Shown here: one piece after another, positions 9,736 to 18,287 of the stretch | How the letters are laid out: each line of letters starts with the position of its first letter | Position numbering within the stretch: position 1 is the stretch's first letter | Source of the DNA: CBDDDW01 sp965226805 | Lineage (GTDB): Bacteria; Chloroflexota; Dehalococcoidia; Lucifugimonadales; JAGWBF01 | Assembly: GCA_965226805.1 (NCBI GenBank) | Contig: CBDDDW010000030.1 | Location: 186,001 to 250,000, forward strand | Direction: 5' to 3' | Length of the DNA: 64,000 bases | Position numbers and translations under genes: made by a program | The notes under the pieces: model-generated | What the model was told of the DNA's origin: nothing | What the model saw: the letters and a program-made list of their open reading frames with translations, nothing else | Database searches by the model: none

Positions 9736-9755
9736 TGTCAGGTCTAAGTTGAAAA

Positions 9756-10508
9756 TCAGTCTTGCCAGTCCATCTGGACCAAGACTCGAAATGTGAAGTC
9801 TTGTTCTGGATAGTGAATATCTACGAATCGCTGGCAACAGGGGCCTGGTAATTCTGTAGAGCCCGTGATATCAGGTCCGGTTTGATCGCATGTTTGAGGG
9901 TCTTTTTCTTGTCCTTCCCAGCGAATCTCAGCTCCACCATTGCTTGTAGAGAGCACTGATATGAAGAGTTCTCCGGCGCATCCAGGCGGGATACCGGAAT
10001 TAGGATTGATCAAATTGAAATGGAGCCCTGGCATTCCAGAAAGAGCAGTTTGAACTGGTATCGGGATACATTCTTTTTCATCTTTTCCGAACGAACAGGT
10101 GGCTAGAGCAAAGATGGGTTGAGCATTTTCGGAGGGTGTCATTGGACAACGAGGCTGGAGTTGGGTTTCGCTATCTTCACCTGTCGCTCCCCGTGGTTCG
10201 ACAGGGCCAATCCCACACATAAGATTACCTGAGGTATCCTCTCCTTTATCTGGAGTGGGAGTAATCGTAGGAGCAGGGGCGGTCGTGGGAGTCGGGGTGG
10301 GGGTTGGGGTTAGGGTGGCCGTAGGAGTTGGCACTGGCGTTGCAGTTGGGGTGGCCGTAGAAGTTGGTATGGGGGTTGGGGTTGGAGTGGCGGATTCGGC
10401 GCAGGCGGCCAGGAGAGCAACCAGCACTATGATGCTGGCGGTTACCGAGATAACCAGTCCTTTTCTGGGACCGACGCCGCTAATGGGACCTGAGTCCATC
10501 TTCTTCAT
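9756..10508 (-). CDS. exported lipoprotein with Thr/Pro-rich linker, unknown function
   Basis: About 250 residues from the ATG at 10508, chosen because AGGAGG lies 7 bases upstream (the frame is open to 10559). A signal segment ends VALLAAC, a lipobox. It is followed by about 50 residues of alternating Thr-Pro/Ala-Thr repeats, a typical surface stalk, then a compact domain with at least seven Cys (for example MCGIGP, PRCP, ATCSFG, PGCAG, PGPCCQRF), suggesting disulfide cross-links. No family is recognised. The repeat makes the opposite strand read as an artefactual Val/Gly-rich frame. Confidence 0.65.
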   Translation of the reverse strand: MKKMDSGPISGVGPRKGLVISVTASIIVLVALLAACAESATPTPTPIPTSTATPTATPVPTPTATLTPTPTPTPTTAPAPTITPTPDKGEDTSGNLMCGIGPVEPRGATGEDSETQLQPRCPMTPSENAQPIFALATCSFGKDEKECIPIPVQTALSGMPGLHFNLINPNSGIPPGCAGELFISVLSTSNGGAEIRWEGQEKDPQTCDQTGPDITGSTELPGPCCQRFVDIHYPEQDFTFRVLVQMDWQD

Positions 10509-10685
10509 TTTATGGCCTCCTGGACTTAGCTGAGTACGAGAGACAGTAAGTTCCCGCAAGCCACGGACCTACCACTGCATTGTTATCTCTCGTCCCAAGG
10601 ACATGGTACAGGTTCGGGGTGACGTGCCGGACCGACCAAAGGTCCCAGACGGGGTCGGTATTAGGGGTCGTAGAGAGAAGTGGGG

Positions 10686-10836
10686 CTAGTACCCAGTCAA
10701 CTTAAATCTGATATGAATGTCATTCTGAGCGAAGCGAAGAATCTGGGGTGGCCGTGGGTAACCCCTCCTCAGATTCTTCGGTCGCTGCGCTCCCTCAGAA
10801 TGACATGCTATCGAAATCTTGTTGACTAAGTACTAG
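10686..10836. mobile_element. 151-bp palindromic MITE with CTAG ends
   Basis: The outer ends CTAGTACCCAGTCAAC and GTTGACTAAGTACTAG are inverted repeats matching at 14 of 16 bases. Inside them, TGTCATTCTGAGCGAAGCG (from 10718) pairs with CTCCCTCAGAATGACA (to 10805), so the whole element is an imperfect hairpin. CTAG at each edge may be a duplicated target. It has no coding frame, so it would need a transposase from elsewhere. Confidence 0.7.
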
Positions 10837-10845
10837 TGGCCGGCT

Positions 10846-11232
10846 TCAAATCCCTGCGCTTGGGCGCTGAGCGGTGAACGTGAGTATTTCTCGAGTGACA
10901 CGCTCACACACGACGGCCAGCAGGTTCAGTATATGCAAGGAAAGCAGGCCGAGAAGTAATCCCAATGGGAAAAGGATAAAACCTTCTCCCACGGTATCGA
11001 TATTCCAAATTCCCATGTCATAGTCGGAGAACGGGGCCGCTATCGGTGCTGTTAGAAACATGAAAGTCACCGAAATAGAGGTGACCGCGGCCGTGAATCC
11101 TCCGACTCCTAGGGGAAACAGTACCAAGAGATAGACAATGTTGCGATACGTCTGTTTCCTTGCTACAACTTCTAAAGTCCTCTTAACTCTGTCAGCTAGG
11201 GCTTGTCGGGCATCTCCAGTTACAGCGCTCAT
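10846..11232 (-). CDS. small membrane protein resembling the putative sensor domain family
   Basis: About 128 residues from the ATG at 11232, which has AGGAGGG 8 bases upstream (the frame is open to 11292). A charged N-terminus of about 30 residues is followed by two hydrophobic hairpins: NIVYLLVLFPLGVGGFTAAV with a second stretch, and GEGFILFPLGLLLGLLSLHIL near the end. The layout resembles the stand-alone sensor domain that often accompanies DesK-like kinases and membrane transporters; this is a resemblance only. It follows the MMPL gene by 100 bases on the same strand, so it is probably part of that signalling and transport cluster. Confidence 0.6.
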   Translation of the reverse strand: MSAVTGDARQALADRVKRTLEVVARKQTYRNIVYLLVLFPLGVGGFTAAVTSISVTFMFLTAPIAAPFSDYDMGIWNIDTVGEGFILFPLGLLLGLLSLHILNLLAVVCERVTREILTFTAQRPSAGI

Positions 11233-11332
11233 CTCAGAGTCCCTCCTATTATGGTTCGTATCAATACCCCCAAGGTTTGTGTACACCAACATCGGTCGTC
11301 ACCAGTTTGGCAGCAGCCAGTTCAAAGTGGCG

Positions 11333-13608
11333 CTAATCCCCGTCCGCGCTGCCCCTGGCCGCTTCGACGCTATGACCTCCCTCGATGCTGATCTTGGGCA
11401 GCCATTCCAGCCAGCTTGGGAAATACCAGTTCTTGTCGCCCAGCAGCTCCATGCTCGCGGGGACGAGCACCATGCGAACGATCGTGGCGTCGAGGATCAC
11501 CGCGACAGCCAGACCGAAGCCCATCTGCTGGAACATCGACAGCGGCCCGAGCGCGAAGCCTCCGAAGACGGCAACCATGATCAGGGCAGCACCGGTGATG
11601 ATCGAAGCAGTCGAGCGCAGGCCGTACATCACGGAACCGGAGTTGTCACCGGTCTGGTCGTACCGTTCCTTGATCCGGCTGAGCAGGAAGACGTGGTAGT
11701 CCATTGAGAGCCCAAAAAGGATAGCGAAGAGGAACAGGGGAATCCACGATTCGACGACCGGGACCTCCTGGAAGCCGAACAGACTGCTCCCCACGCCCTT
11801 CTGGAAGACCAGCACTACCATCCCGTAGGCGGCGCCGACCGACAGCAAGTTCATCACCACTGCCTTCAGGGGCACGACGATCGAGCGGAAGGCAATCAGC
11901 AGCAGTAGGAAGCTTGCCGCCAGCACTGCCGCCATGATCAGTGGCACGTACCGCCTAACGAATTCGACCGAGTCCATCACTTCGGCGGTCCCGCCCCCTA
12001 CAAGCACCTCCGCGTCCACGTCAGCGAATGCTGCCGGGATGTAATCGTCGCGCAGCCGTCGGATGCCAGCGATCGACTCGTCGCTGGAGATGTCACCCGC
12101 GATCGAGACTCTGATGTTTATAAGATCGCCATTAGGGCTGAGCATCAACTCCGCGGTTCCAAAGAAGTCATCGGACGCGAGGGAAGCGGTCAGGTCCTCG
12201 ATGGCACCTTGCACAGCGTCAGCGCTGACGTCTGGAGCGAGCACTACGATGTCGGCTTTGATGATGCCGTCTGCGAACTCCTCGATAACGACATCGAACG
12301 CGTGTCGTTCATCAGTGTCATCCGGCATCATACTGATGCCGCCCGAGCCGAGCTCAAGAGTCGTCACCGGCGCGGCCAGTGCGATCAGGATAGCTGCCGT
12401 GATGACAACGCTGATCGCCGGATGGGCCGTCACAACGCCCGTGACCGCACCCCAGAATCCGCCACCACTCCCAGGAGAGCGACGCCTGCCGATGATCGGT
12501 ATGGTCAACCAGTTGACGCGATCTCCAAGTAGGCCAAGTAGTGCCGGGAGGAGCGTCAGTGCCGCCGCCACTGCCGTAACGACAACCACAATGGTGCCGA
12601 TTCCGAAGCTCTTGAACAGCATGTCTGGCATGATCAGCATGCCGGCCAACGCGATGGCAACCGCGACACCCGAGAAAGCACGGTGCGGCTTGCAGTGTCG
12701 CCGGCCATGGCGATCGCGTCGTAGCGCTCAAGACCGTGGTGACGCTCCTCTCGGAAGCGCTGCACAATCAAAAGTGTGTAATCAATGCCGACGGCGAGGC
12801 CGACCATGGTGGTCACAATGACGGTGAACTCGTTCAGTTCCCTGGCCATGCTGATGATCGCGATGATTCCGACTGCCGTGAAAATAGCGACGATGGCGAG
12901 CAATATGGGGATCAAGGCCGCGACGACGGCGCCGAACACAGCTAGCATAATAAAAAGTGCCGCGATGATGCCGATCATCTCACCTTTCTGGAACGTCTCG
13001 TCGACCATCTCTCCGAAGAGCCGCTCGATGCTCATATTTCCGATGGTGGTGACGCGGAGGCCGGAACTCTGGTTCGCTTCCTCAACCACGTCCAGCACCG
13101 GATCGGCTTCTTCCAGGTCATCGTCTTGGGAGAGGGTGGTGGTGACATGGATCAGCGCCATGCGGCCATCAGGCGTGCGCAAGCTCTCAACCCCGTCCTG
13201 GAAGCTGATCACTTCTTCCACGATCGGAAGCGCGCGCATTTCGGTGACGATCGAGCTAACGACGGACGCGAACAGGTCTTCGTCGGTTGGACCGTCATTG
13301 GCCTCGACCAGTACGAACTCTTCGGCGAGAGCCTCCCCTCCGGTTGCCTCCTCGATTAAGGCGTTGGCTCGCCAGGAGTCAGTAGTTTCGACGCCACTTT
13401 CACCCGTGACGTTCAGATTGCCGGCGAGCAGGAATGCGCCCACCAACACGACTACCCACGCCCCCACGGTGATCCAGGCGTGACGGGCGGTCCACCCTGC
13501 GACGTGGCCTGTTAACGACACGCCGGGCGCGTCTCCGGCACGCTCGTCGTCTTCAGCTTTGACGCCTCCCGAATTCCTGGTCGCGTATCTCCTCATTCCT
13601 TCCAACAT
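11333..13608 (-). CDS. MMPL/RND-superfamily transporter, frameshifted
   Basis: Large inner-membrane exporter of lipids or hydrophobic compounds (actinobacterial MmpL type). The first part (ATG 13608 after GAGGAGG) has one N-terminal helix, an extracytoplasmic domain, then helices containing AVGIDYTLLIVQRFREE; the second part has the second extracytoplasmic domain and repeats the motif as FGLSMDYHVFLLSRIKERY. The frames meet near 12676: inserting one T in the run at CTTTCT joins ASRTVLF to SGVAVAIALAGMLIMPD. Joined length is about 758 residues, with 11-12 helices, a normal size. It is downstream of a two-component pair that may control it. The gap 13609-13902 has only an imperfect direct repeat (GGAGGGACA..CGAAGT). 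Confidence 0.82.
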
Positions 13609-13902
13609 TGTTGGCCTCCTCTGAGATCGGTATAGGACCAACAATACTGCCCGGCATCATTCTTGGCGTCTCCCTGTGGGGGGAAATTGCCGTCCACTTT
13701 GGAGGGACAGGGTTTACCGCGAAGTGCTTCTCCGGAGGGACAAGACTTGCTGCGAAGTACGGTACACGGCATAGGTAACGACTGCGATGCTACTCGTGGG
13801 TGTGCGGGCCAGAGTTCGCGGTGGGTGTGGCTCTTCGAATCAGCGGAGACGGTCCATTTCTGAGCCCGATGTAGTCCAGGACTCAGGGTATATCCCAGAT
13901 GT

Positions 13903-14571
13903 TCAGGCGCTCTTGGGCTCGACCATGCCTGCCTCGTAGGCGAATATGACCGCCTGCGTGCGGTCGCGGAGGTCGAGCTTCGTGTAGATGCGTTTCACGT
14001 GCGTCTTGACGGTGCCCTCGCTCATGAAGAGCTGTTCGGCACATTCGCTATTAGACAAGCCTTTGGCAACGAGGGTGAGCACCTCTCGTTCCCGACGGCC
14101 CAGGAGCTGCAGGGCCTTCGCCTCAGGCTTACCGGGCTCCGGGGAGCCGGCGAACTGGTCGATCAGCCGGCGTGTCACAGAGGGTGCCAGGAGCGCGTCG
14201 CCGTCTGCGATTACCCTGATCCCTTCGACGAGGGTCACCGCTGGGGTCCGCTTGAGCAAGAAGCCGCTGGCGCCTGCGCGCAAAGCCTCATAGACGTACT
14301 CGTCCTCGTCGAAGGTGGTGAGGATCAGGACCCGGCTATTGGGCGTACTCTCGTCCGCGACGATCCGCCTCGTTGCCTCCAGGCCGTCCATACTGGGCAT
14401 CCGGATGTCCATCAGTATGACTTCGGGCTGTAGCGACTGGGCCATCTCAACCGCCTCGGTCCCACTCGATGCCTCGCCCAGCACTTCGAAGTCGTCCTCA
14501 GCCTCGAGGATCATACGGAACTCGGTACGAACGAGCTCCTCGTCGTCGGCGATGAGGATGCCAATGCCCAC
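13903..14571 (-). CDS. NarL/FixJ-family response regulator
   Basis: A 222-residue DNA-binding regulator. The receiver domain (1-120) shows ILIADDEELVR (acidic pair), VILMDIRMP (phospho-acceptor Asp) and a Lys in GFLLKR; the C-terminal LuxR-type helix-turn-helix shows LGRREREVLTLVAKGLSN and MSEGTVKTHVKRIYTKL. The start is GTG at 14571, where homologues begin; the frame upstream runs into an insertion element. Before insertion this GTG overlapped the stop codon of the kinase at 16135 (TAGTG). Insertion separates it from the GAGGAG of the kinase tail that probably served as its ribosome site. Confidence 0.9.
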   Translation of the reverse strand: MGIGILIADDEELVRTEFRMILEAEDDFEVLGEASSGTEAVEMAQSLQPEVILMDIRMPSMDGLEATRRIVADESTPNSRVLILTTFDEDEYVYEALRAGASGFLLKRTPAVTLVEGIRVIADGDALLAPSVTRRLIDQFAGSPEPGKPEAKALQLLGRREREVLTLVAKGLSNSECAEQLFMSEGTVKTHVKRIYTKLDLRDRTQAVIFAYEAGMVEPKSA

Positions 14572-16138
14572 TAGCAGCCCGTCCGAGAAACACGGTTGGC
14601 GAGTGCTTGGGGGTATGATGGGCCCAGTGCAGTAGAGGGGAGTCGTTGATGAGCAAGACCTACCTTCCCTACGAACCCGACCAGCAGTTGTTGTTGCCAG
14701 CGGCATTGCAGGAGTGGCTGCCTGACGACCATCTGGCCTACTTCATATCCGACGTGGTGGACCAGTTGGACATGTCGGAGGTCACTGCTCGCTACGAGCG
14801 GGAACGGCGTGGCGGGCCGCCGTATCATCCACGGATGATGGTCAAGGTGTTGCTCTACGGCTACTGCGTCGGGGTGGCGTCCTCACGCCGCATCGCCCAG
14901 CGTCTCCACGAGGACATCGCCTTCAGGGTGTTGGCGGCGAACAACACACCGGACTTCCGGACCATCTCCGACTTTCGCAAGGATAATCTGGATGCGCTGT
15001 CGGGCCTGTTCGTACAGGTACTGGCGTTGTGCCAGCAGGCGGGGCTGGTGAAGCTGGGGCACGTGGCGCTGGACGGCACGAAGGTCAAGGCCAACGCATC
15101 GAAGCATAAGGCGATGAGTTACCAACGGATGAAGGAGAAGGCAGCGCAGTTGGCGGCGGAGGTAGCGGAGTTGTTGCGACAGGCCCAGGCAGCGGATGAT
15201 GAGGAAGACCGGCGGTACGGCAAAGACAAGCGTGGAGATGAGTTGCCGGAGGAGTTGGCCTTTCGAGAGCGTCGGTTGGAGAAGATACGGGAAGCCATGG
15301 CGGCGCTGGAAGCCGAGGCGCAGGCGGCTGCCGAACAGGCCGAGGCCGAAGGTCGTAAGCACCCGGGGGTGCCCGACGACAAGGCCCAGCGTAACTTCAC
15401 CGATACCGAGTCGCGCATCATCCCCGCACCTGGAGGAAAGGACTTCCTGCAAGCGTACAACTGTCAGGCGGTGGTGGACAGCGCTCACCAGGTGATCGTG
15501 GCGGCGCGGGCCACCAACCAGACTTCGGATAAGCAACAGGCTGCGGCGATGATGGAGGAGACCATCGACAACGTCGGTGCAGTCCCCAGGGAAGTATCCG
15601 CCGATGCTGGCTATTACTCGGCGAAGGCAGTCGACGAGCTTTATGCTCTGGGCGTGGACCCGTTCGTCGCGCCGGAGCAGACCCGCCACGGCCGGGTTGT
15701 GCCACCCGCGCCCCGAGGTCGCATACCCAGCCATCTGTCTCCCAGGGACCGGATGCGACGGAAGTTACAGACCAGGCGGGGTCGGCAGCGCTACGCTTTG
15801 CGGATGCAAACTGTGGAGCCGGTATTCGGCCAGATCAAGCAGGGCCGGGGATTCCGGCAGTTCCTGCTGCGGGGACTGGAGAAGGTGAACGGCGAATGGT
15901 CGCTGATCTGCGCAGGCCACAACCTGCTCAAACTGTTCCGCTTTGGGGTCAATCTGCACAGGAAAGCACGGGTCGATGGGCCAGCCCAACGCATCAGGAA
16001 CTTTTGCCGAGGTAGTGAGCACGGCGCTATTCGCAAAGCTATCTGGGGTCCGGCCGGGGCAACCGGCAAAATTAGTTGTCGCGATCCATTGTCGCTGACC
16101 CGCAAGCACCGTTAGATAATCCTCGGACGGGCTGCTAG
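14571..16138. mobile_element. IS1182-family-like insertion sequence with CTAG target duplication
   Basis: The element itself is 14575-16134 (1560 bases). Its ends are 13-base perfect inverted repeats, CAGCCCGTCCGAG and CTCGGACGGGCTG. Each is flanked by CTAG (14571-14574 and 16135-16138), which I read as a 4-base target duplication. It carries a single intact transposase gene. It sits precisely between the stop of the histidine kinase and the start of its response regulator and leaves both reading frames whole. Confidence 0.88.
14646..16115 (+). CDS. transposase, IS1182-family type (DDE)
   Basis: A 489-residue transposase. The N-terminus (YLPYEPDQQLLLPA, DDHLAYFISDVVD, YHPRMMVKVLLYGYC, RRIAQRLHEDIAFRVL) is characteristic of the IS1182/IS1380-related DDE enzymes with an N-terminal DNA-binding domain; catalytic candidates are ALDGTKVKANASK and AVVDSAHQVIVAA, with a Glu in the VEPVFGQIKQGRGFRQF segment. 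A charged insert (about 160-245) is rich in Glu, Lys and Arg and probably coiled. No frameshift is visible, so it may be active. Confidence 0.92.
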   Translation: MMSKTYLPYEPDQQLLLPAALQEWLPDDHLAYFISDVVDQLDMSEVTARYERERRGGPPYHPRMMVKVLLYGYCVGVASSRRIAQRLHEDIAFRVLAANNTPDFRTISDFRKDNLDALSGLFVQVLALCQQAGLVKLGHVALDGTKVKANASKHKAMSYQRMKEKAAQLAAEVAELLRQAQAADDEEDRRYGKDKRGDELPEELAFRERRLEKIREAMAALEAEAQAAAEQAEAEGRKHPGVPDDKAQRNFTDTESRIIPAPGGKDFLQAYNCQAVVDSAHQVIVAARATNQTSDKQQAAAMMEETIDNVGAVPREVSADAGYYSAKAVDELYALGVDPFVAPEQTRHGRVVPPAPRGRIPSHLSPRDRMRRKLQTRRGRQRYALRMQTVEPVFGQIKQGRGFRQFLLRGLEKVNGEWSLICAGHNLLKLFRFGVNLHRKARVDGPAQRIRNFCRGSEHGAIRKAIWGPAGATGKISCRDPLSLTRKHR

Positions 16139-17373
16139 CGGCTCTCCTCGAGTGGCAGACTGGCATGCACTCGGAAGCCGCCCTCTGCGGCAGGACCCAC
16201 GTCCAGTTCGCCTCCAAACAGGGAGACCCTTTCCCTCATCCCGATCAGCCCCCGGCCGCCACCTGCGTCGTGCCCGTCATCGCCTGAACCCTGTCCATCA
16301 TCAACGATGTCCAGCACCAGCTTGCCGGCGAGGTAGGATATAGCTACTCGCGCCCGGGCGGGACCGGCGTGCTTTAGGGCGTTGGTGAGGGCCTCCTGCA
16401 CAATCCGGTATGCGGAGAGGTCGAGGCTCGTCGGGAGCTTATGCGGCTCCCCCGCCACGTTCACCTCCACGGGCAGGCCCGCGTCGGTGAACTGCTCGGC
16501 CAGCCCATCGACCTGCCCCAGGCTTGGCTGAGGGCTGATCTGCATCACGCTTTCCCCCGCTGGCGTAAGGATCCCTAGCATTCGTTCCGTATCAAAGAGG
16601 GCATCCCTCCCAGTGGATTCTATGGAGGCCAGCGATTCTAGCGCTCGGTCGGGGTTCGACTTGAACACTTTCTGGGCAGCACCCGCCTGAACAACGATGA
16701 GATTTAAAGTATGCCCAACGATGTCATGAAGCTCCCGTGCAATACGCGCCCGCTCGTCGGCGACGGCTTCGCGGGCGCGTGCCTCACTGTCTTGCTCCAA
16801 GACCTCCGCGCGCCTCTCAACGGTGGCTGTGTGACTCCGGCGGATGCGAAATGTAGACCCCGCTATCCATCCCGCTGACCATAGGCCAGAGGTCACGATT
16901 ACCTCGGCGGGATTGAAAGGGATACGGGTTGTCCCGTAAAAAACCCCGATCCCAACTGCCATGATCAGCCCGGCAACCACCGCCCGTCGGTTGTCCGTTA
17001 GGTAGGCAGCACTACCTACAGCGAAAAGAGAGGCCAAGGTGCCCGCCTGAACATTGTCGTATCCCAGGGCCGCCTGCAATGCGATGGCAGCGGTGATCAC
17101 AGCCAGCGAGCCGAGCGGAGCCACGCGTCGGAGCCCGAGGGGCAGCGTCTGCGCCAGGACCAGCAGCGCGCCGAGACCATCGCTATCGCGAACCCCCTCT
17201 TCGCTCTCTGCCGCGGCCTGCATCTCGACAACGGCTAGGCTCGCAAAGGCGATCGCGATCAGCGCATCGACGACGAGCGGATTTGCCCTGCGAAGGTGGT
17301 CTGTCAAGGTTCCTAGTTGTGCCACTGGCAATGTCTCTCGCGCCACCTGAGCAGGGATTCCCATTCCGGCCAC
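16135..17373 (-). CDS. DesK/NarX-like sensor histidine kinase
   Basis: A 412-residue membrane kinase. About five or six helices occupy residues 33-185; then a dimerisation domain of the HisKA_3 type with the phospho-acceptor His in ARIARELHDIVGHTLN, and a C-terminal ATPase domain with N box EALTNALKHA, VDDGQGSGDD and G box GRGLIGMRERV. It pairs with the NarL-type regulator, from which an IS now separates it. Its last codons and stop (CGC TAG) abut the IS. The ATG at 17373 is chosen as the first; ATG 17364 is possible. Confidence 0.9.
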   Translation of the reverse strand: MAGMGIPAQVARETLPVAQLGTLTDHLRRANPLVVDALIAIAFASLAVVEMQAAAESEEGVRDSDGLGALLVLAQTLPLGLRRVAPLGSLAVITAAIALQAALGYDNVQAGTLASLFAVGSAAYLTDNRRAVVAGLIMAVGIGVFYGTTRIPFNPAEVIVTSGLWSAGWIAGSTFRIRRSHTATVERRAEVLEQDSEARAREAVADERARIARELHDIVGHTLNLIVVQAGAAQKVFKSNPDRALESLASIESTGRDALFDTERMLGILTPAGESVMQISPQPSLGQVDGLAEQFTDAGLPVEVNVAGEPHKLPTSLDLSAYRIVQEALTNALKHAGPARARVAISYLAGKLVLDIVDDGQGSGDDGHDAGGGRGLIGMRERVSLFGGELDVGPAAEGGFRVHASLPLEESR

Positions 17374-17594
17374 CCCATTGCTGATAGTAGGGTGCGAATG
17401 AGGCGGTCGGAGCTTACTGCTGGTCTTTGGTGCTTGTCAATCTTCTCTCGCTCCTGCATGGGATACGGTTTCTGCTATGAACACCGCGGCGAATATGCGT
17501 CATCCTGATCCTAGCCCAGTACGAGAAACATTCGGCGTGAGCTCAGCCAAAAGGCCGGGATGAGGTGGAAAATCCTACCCAGTCCCCCGTCTCC

Positions 17595-17624
17595 TTTACA
17601 TCGTCAAGCTACGTTAGCTATAAT
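17595..17624 (+). promoter_or_regulatory. promoter P1 of def (first repeat unit)
   Basis: TTTACA, 18-base spacer, TATAAT. This is the strongest -10 in the region, 121 bases before the def GTG. Confidence 0.6.
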
Positions 17625-17660
17625 CAATTGTCGGAAAATCCTACCCAGTCCCCCGTCTCC

Positions 17661-17690
17661 TTTACATCGTCAAGCTACGTTAGCTATAAT
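17661..17690 (+). promoter_or_regulatory. promoter P2 of def (second repeat unit)
   Basis: Identical copy of P1, 66 bases downstream, with TATAAT at 17685-17690, 55 bases before the def GTG. Both promoters point at def and the genes behind it. Confidence 0.6.
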
Positions 17691-17744
17691 CAATTGTCGA
17701 TAGATTACGGTGCTCGATCTATCAGTACCCCGGAGGTAGTAAAA

Positions 17745-18287
17745 GTGTCGGCTCTTCCCATGCACTTCGTGCCTGACCCGATACTGAGGCAGCGGGCAAA
17801 GCGCGTGAGTACTCTCGGTTCGTCTACCCAGAGGCTGATAGACGACATGATAGAAACATTGGACATCGCTCAAGGGGTCGGCTTGGCCGCTAACCAGGTG
17901 GGTGTCCTGCAGCGGGTCATCGTGATCCAGCTGCCTGAGGACGAGGAGCCCCGGGTGTTCGTCAACCCTGAGCTTGTCAGGCAAGAGGGCGAGCGAGAAG
18001 TGGAGGAGGGATGTCTGAGCATACCCGGGTACCGCGGCCTGGTGAAGCGTTCAGTGAAAGTGCGCGCAAAAGCTCACGACCGGAACGGGAAGACGGTGCG
18101 AGTAAGCGCCGAGGGGCTGCTGGCCCAGGCCCTGGAGCATGAAATCGATCACCTGGACGGCACCCTCTATATCGACAAGCTGGTTTCCAGAGACAAATTG
18201 TGGAAGGAACAGCCCCCGGATGAAGAATCTGAAGAGCCCGAATCAGAACCGGCGACGGTAACGGTAAAGGCCGGATACACAGGCTAG
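17745..18287 (+). CDS. def: peptide deformylase
   Basis: A 180-residue metalloenzyme that removes the N-formyl group from new proteins. All three family motifs are present: GVGLAANQVG (motif 1, Asn where Pro is usual), EGCLSIPG (motif 2, metal Cys) and LEHEIDHLDG (motif 3, HExxH). The start is the GTG at 17745, with GGAGGT 7 bases upstream and an N-terminus (LPMHFVPDPILRQRAK) like that of homologues; the frame is open much further upstream through a duplicated promoter, but that part is not coding. The acidic C-terminal tail is an extension. The stop TAG overlaps the next GTG. Confidence 0.95.
   Translation: MSALPMHFVPDPILRQRAKRVSTLGSSTQRLIDDMIETLDIAQGVGLAANQVGVLQRVIVIQLPEDEEPRVFVNPELVRQEGEREVEEGCLSIPGYRGLVKRSVKVRAKAHDRNGKTVRVSAEGLLAQALEHEIDHLDGTLYIDKLVSRDKLWKEQPPDEESEEPESEPATVTVKAGYTG

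Larger units (their letters stand above)
17567..17698. repeat. exact 66-bp tandem duplication carrying a promoter
   Basis: Two identical, directly abutting 66-base units (17567-17632 and 17633-17698), each beginning GGAAAATCCTACCCAG and ending CTATAATCAATTGTC. Because 66 is a multiple of three, the frame of the downstream gene stays open through it and produces a false N-terminal extension with a repeated peptide. Confidence 0.97.

Noticed and set aside
10255..10533. A Val/Gly repeat protein on the plus strand
   Set aside because: It is the complement of the Thr/Pro repeat of the lipoprotein gene.
12063..12821. A 252-codon plus-strand frame rich in Ser, Ala and Met
   Set aside because: Shadow of the MMPL transporter gene on the other strand.
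14883..15734. A 283-codon minus-strand frame inside the IS at 14575-16134
   Set aside because: Antisense to the intact transposase, no recognisable domain.
17565..17744. A 60-codon N-terminal extension of peptide deformylase with a repeated peptide
   Set aside because: It is the 66-bp promoter duplication read in an open frame; GGAGGT and the homologue start point to GTG 17745.
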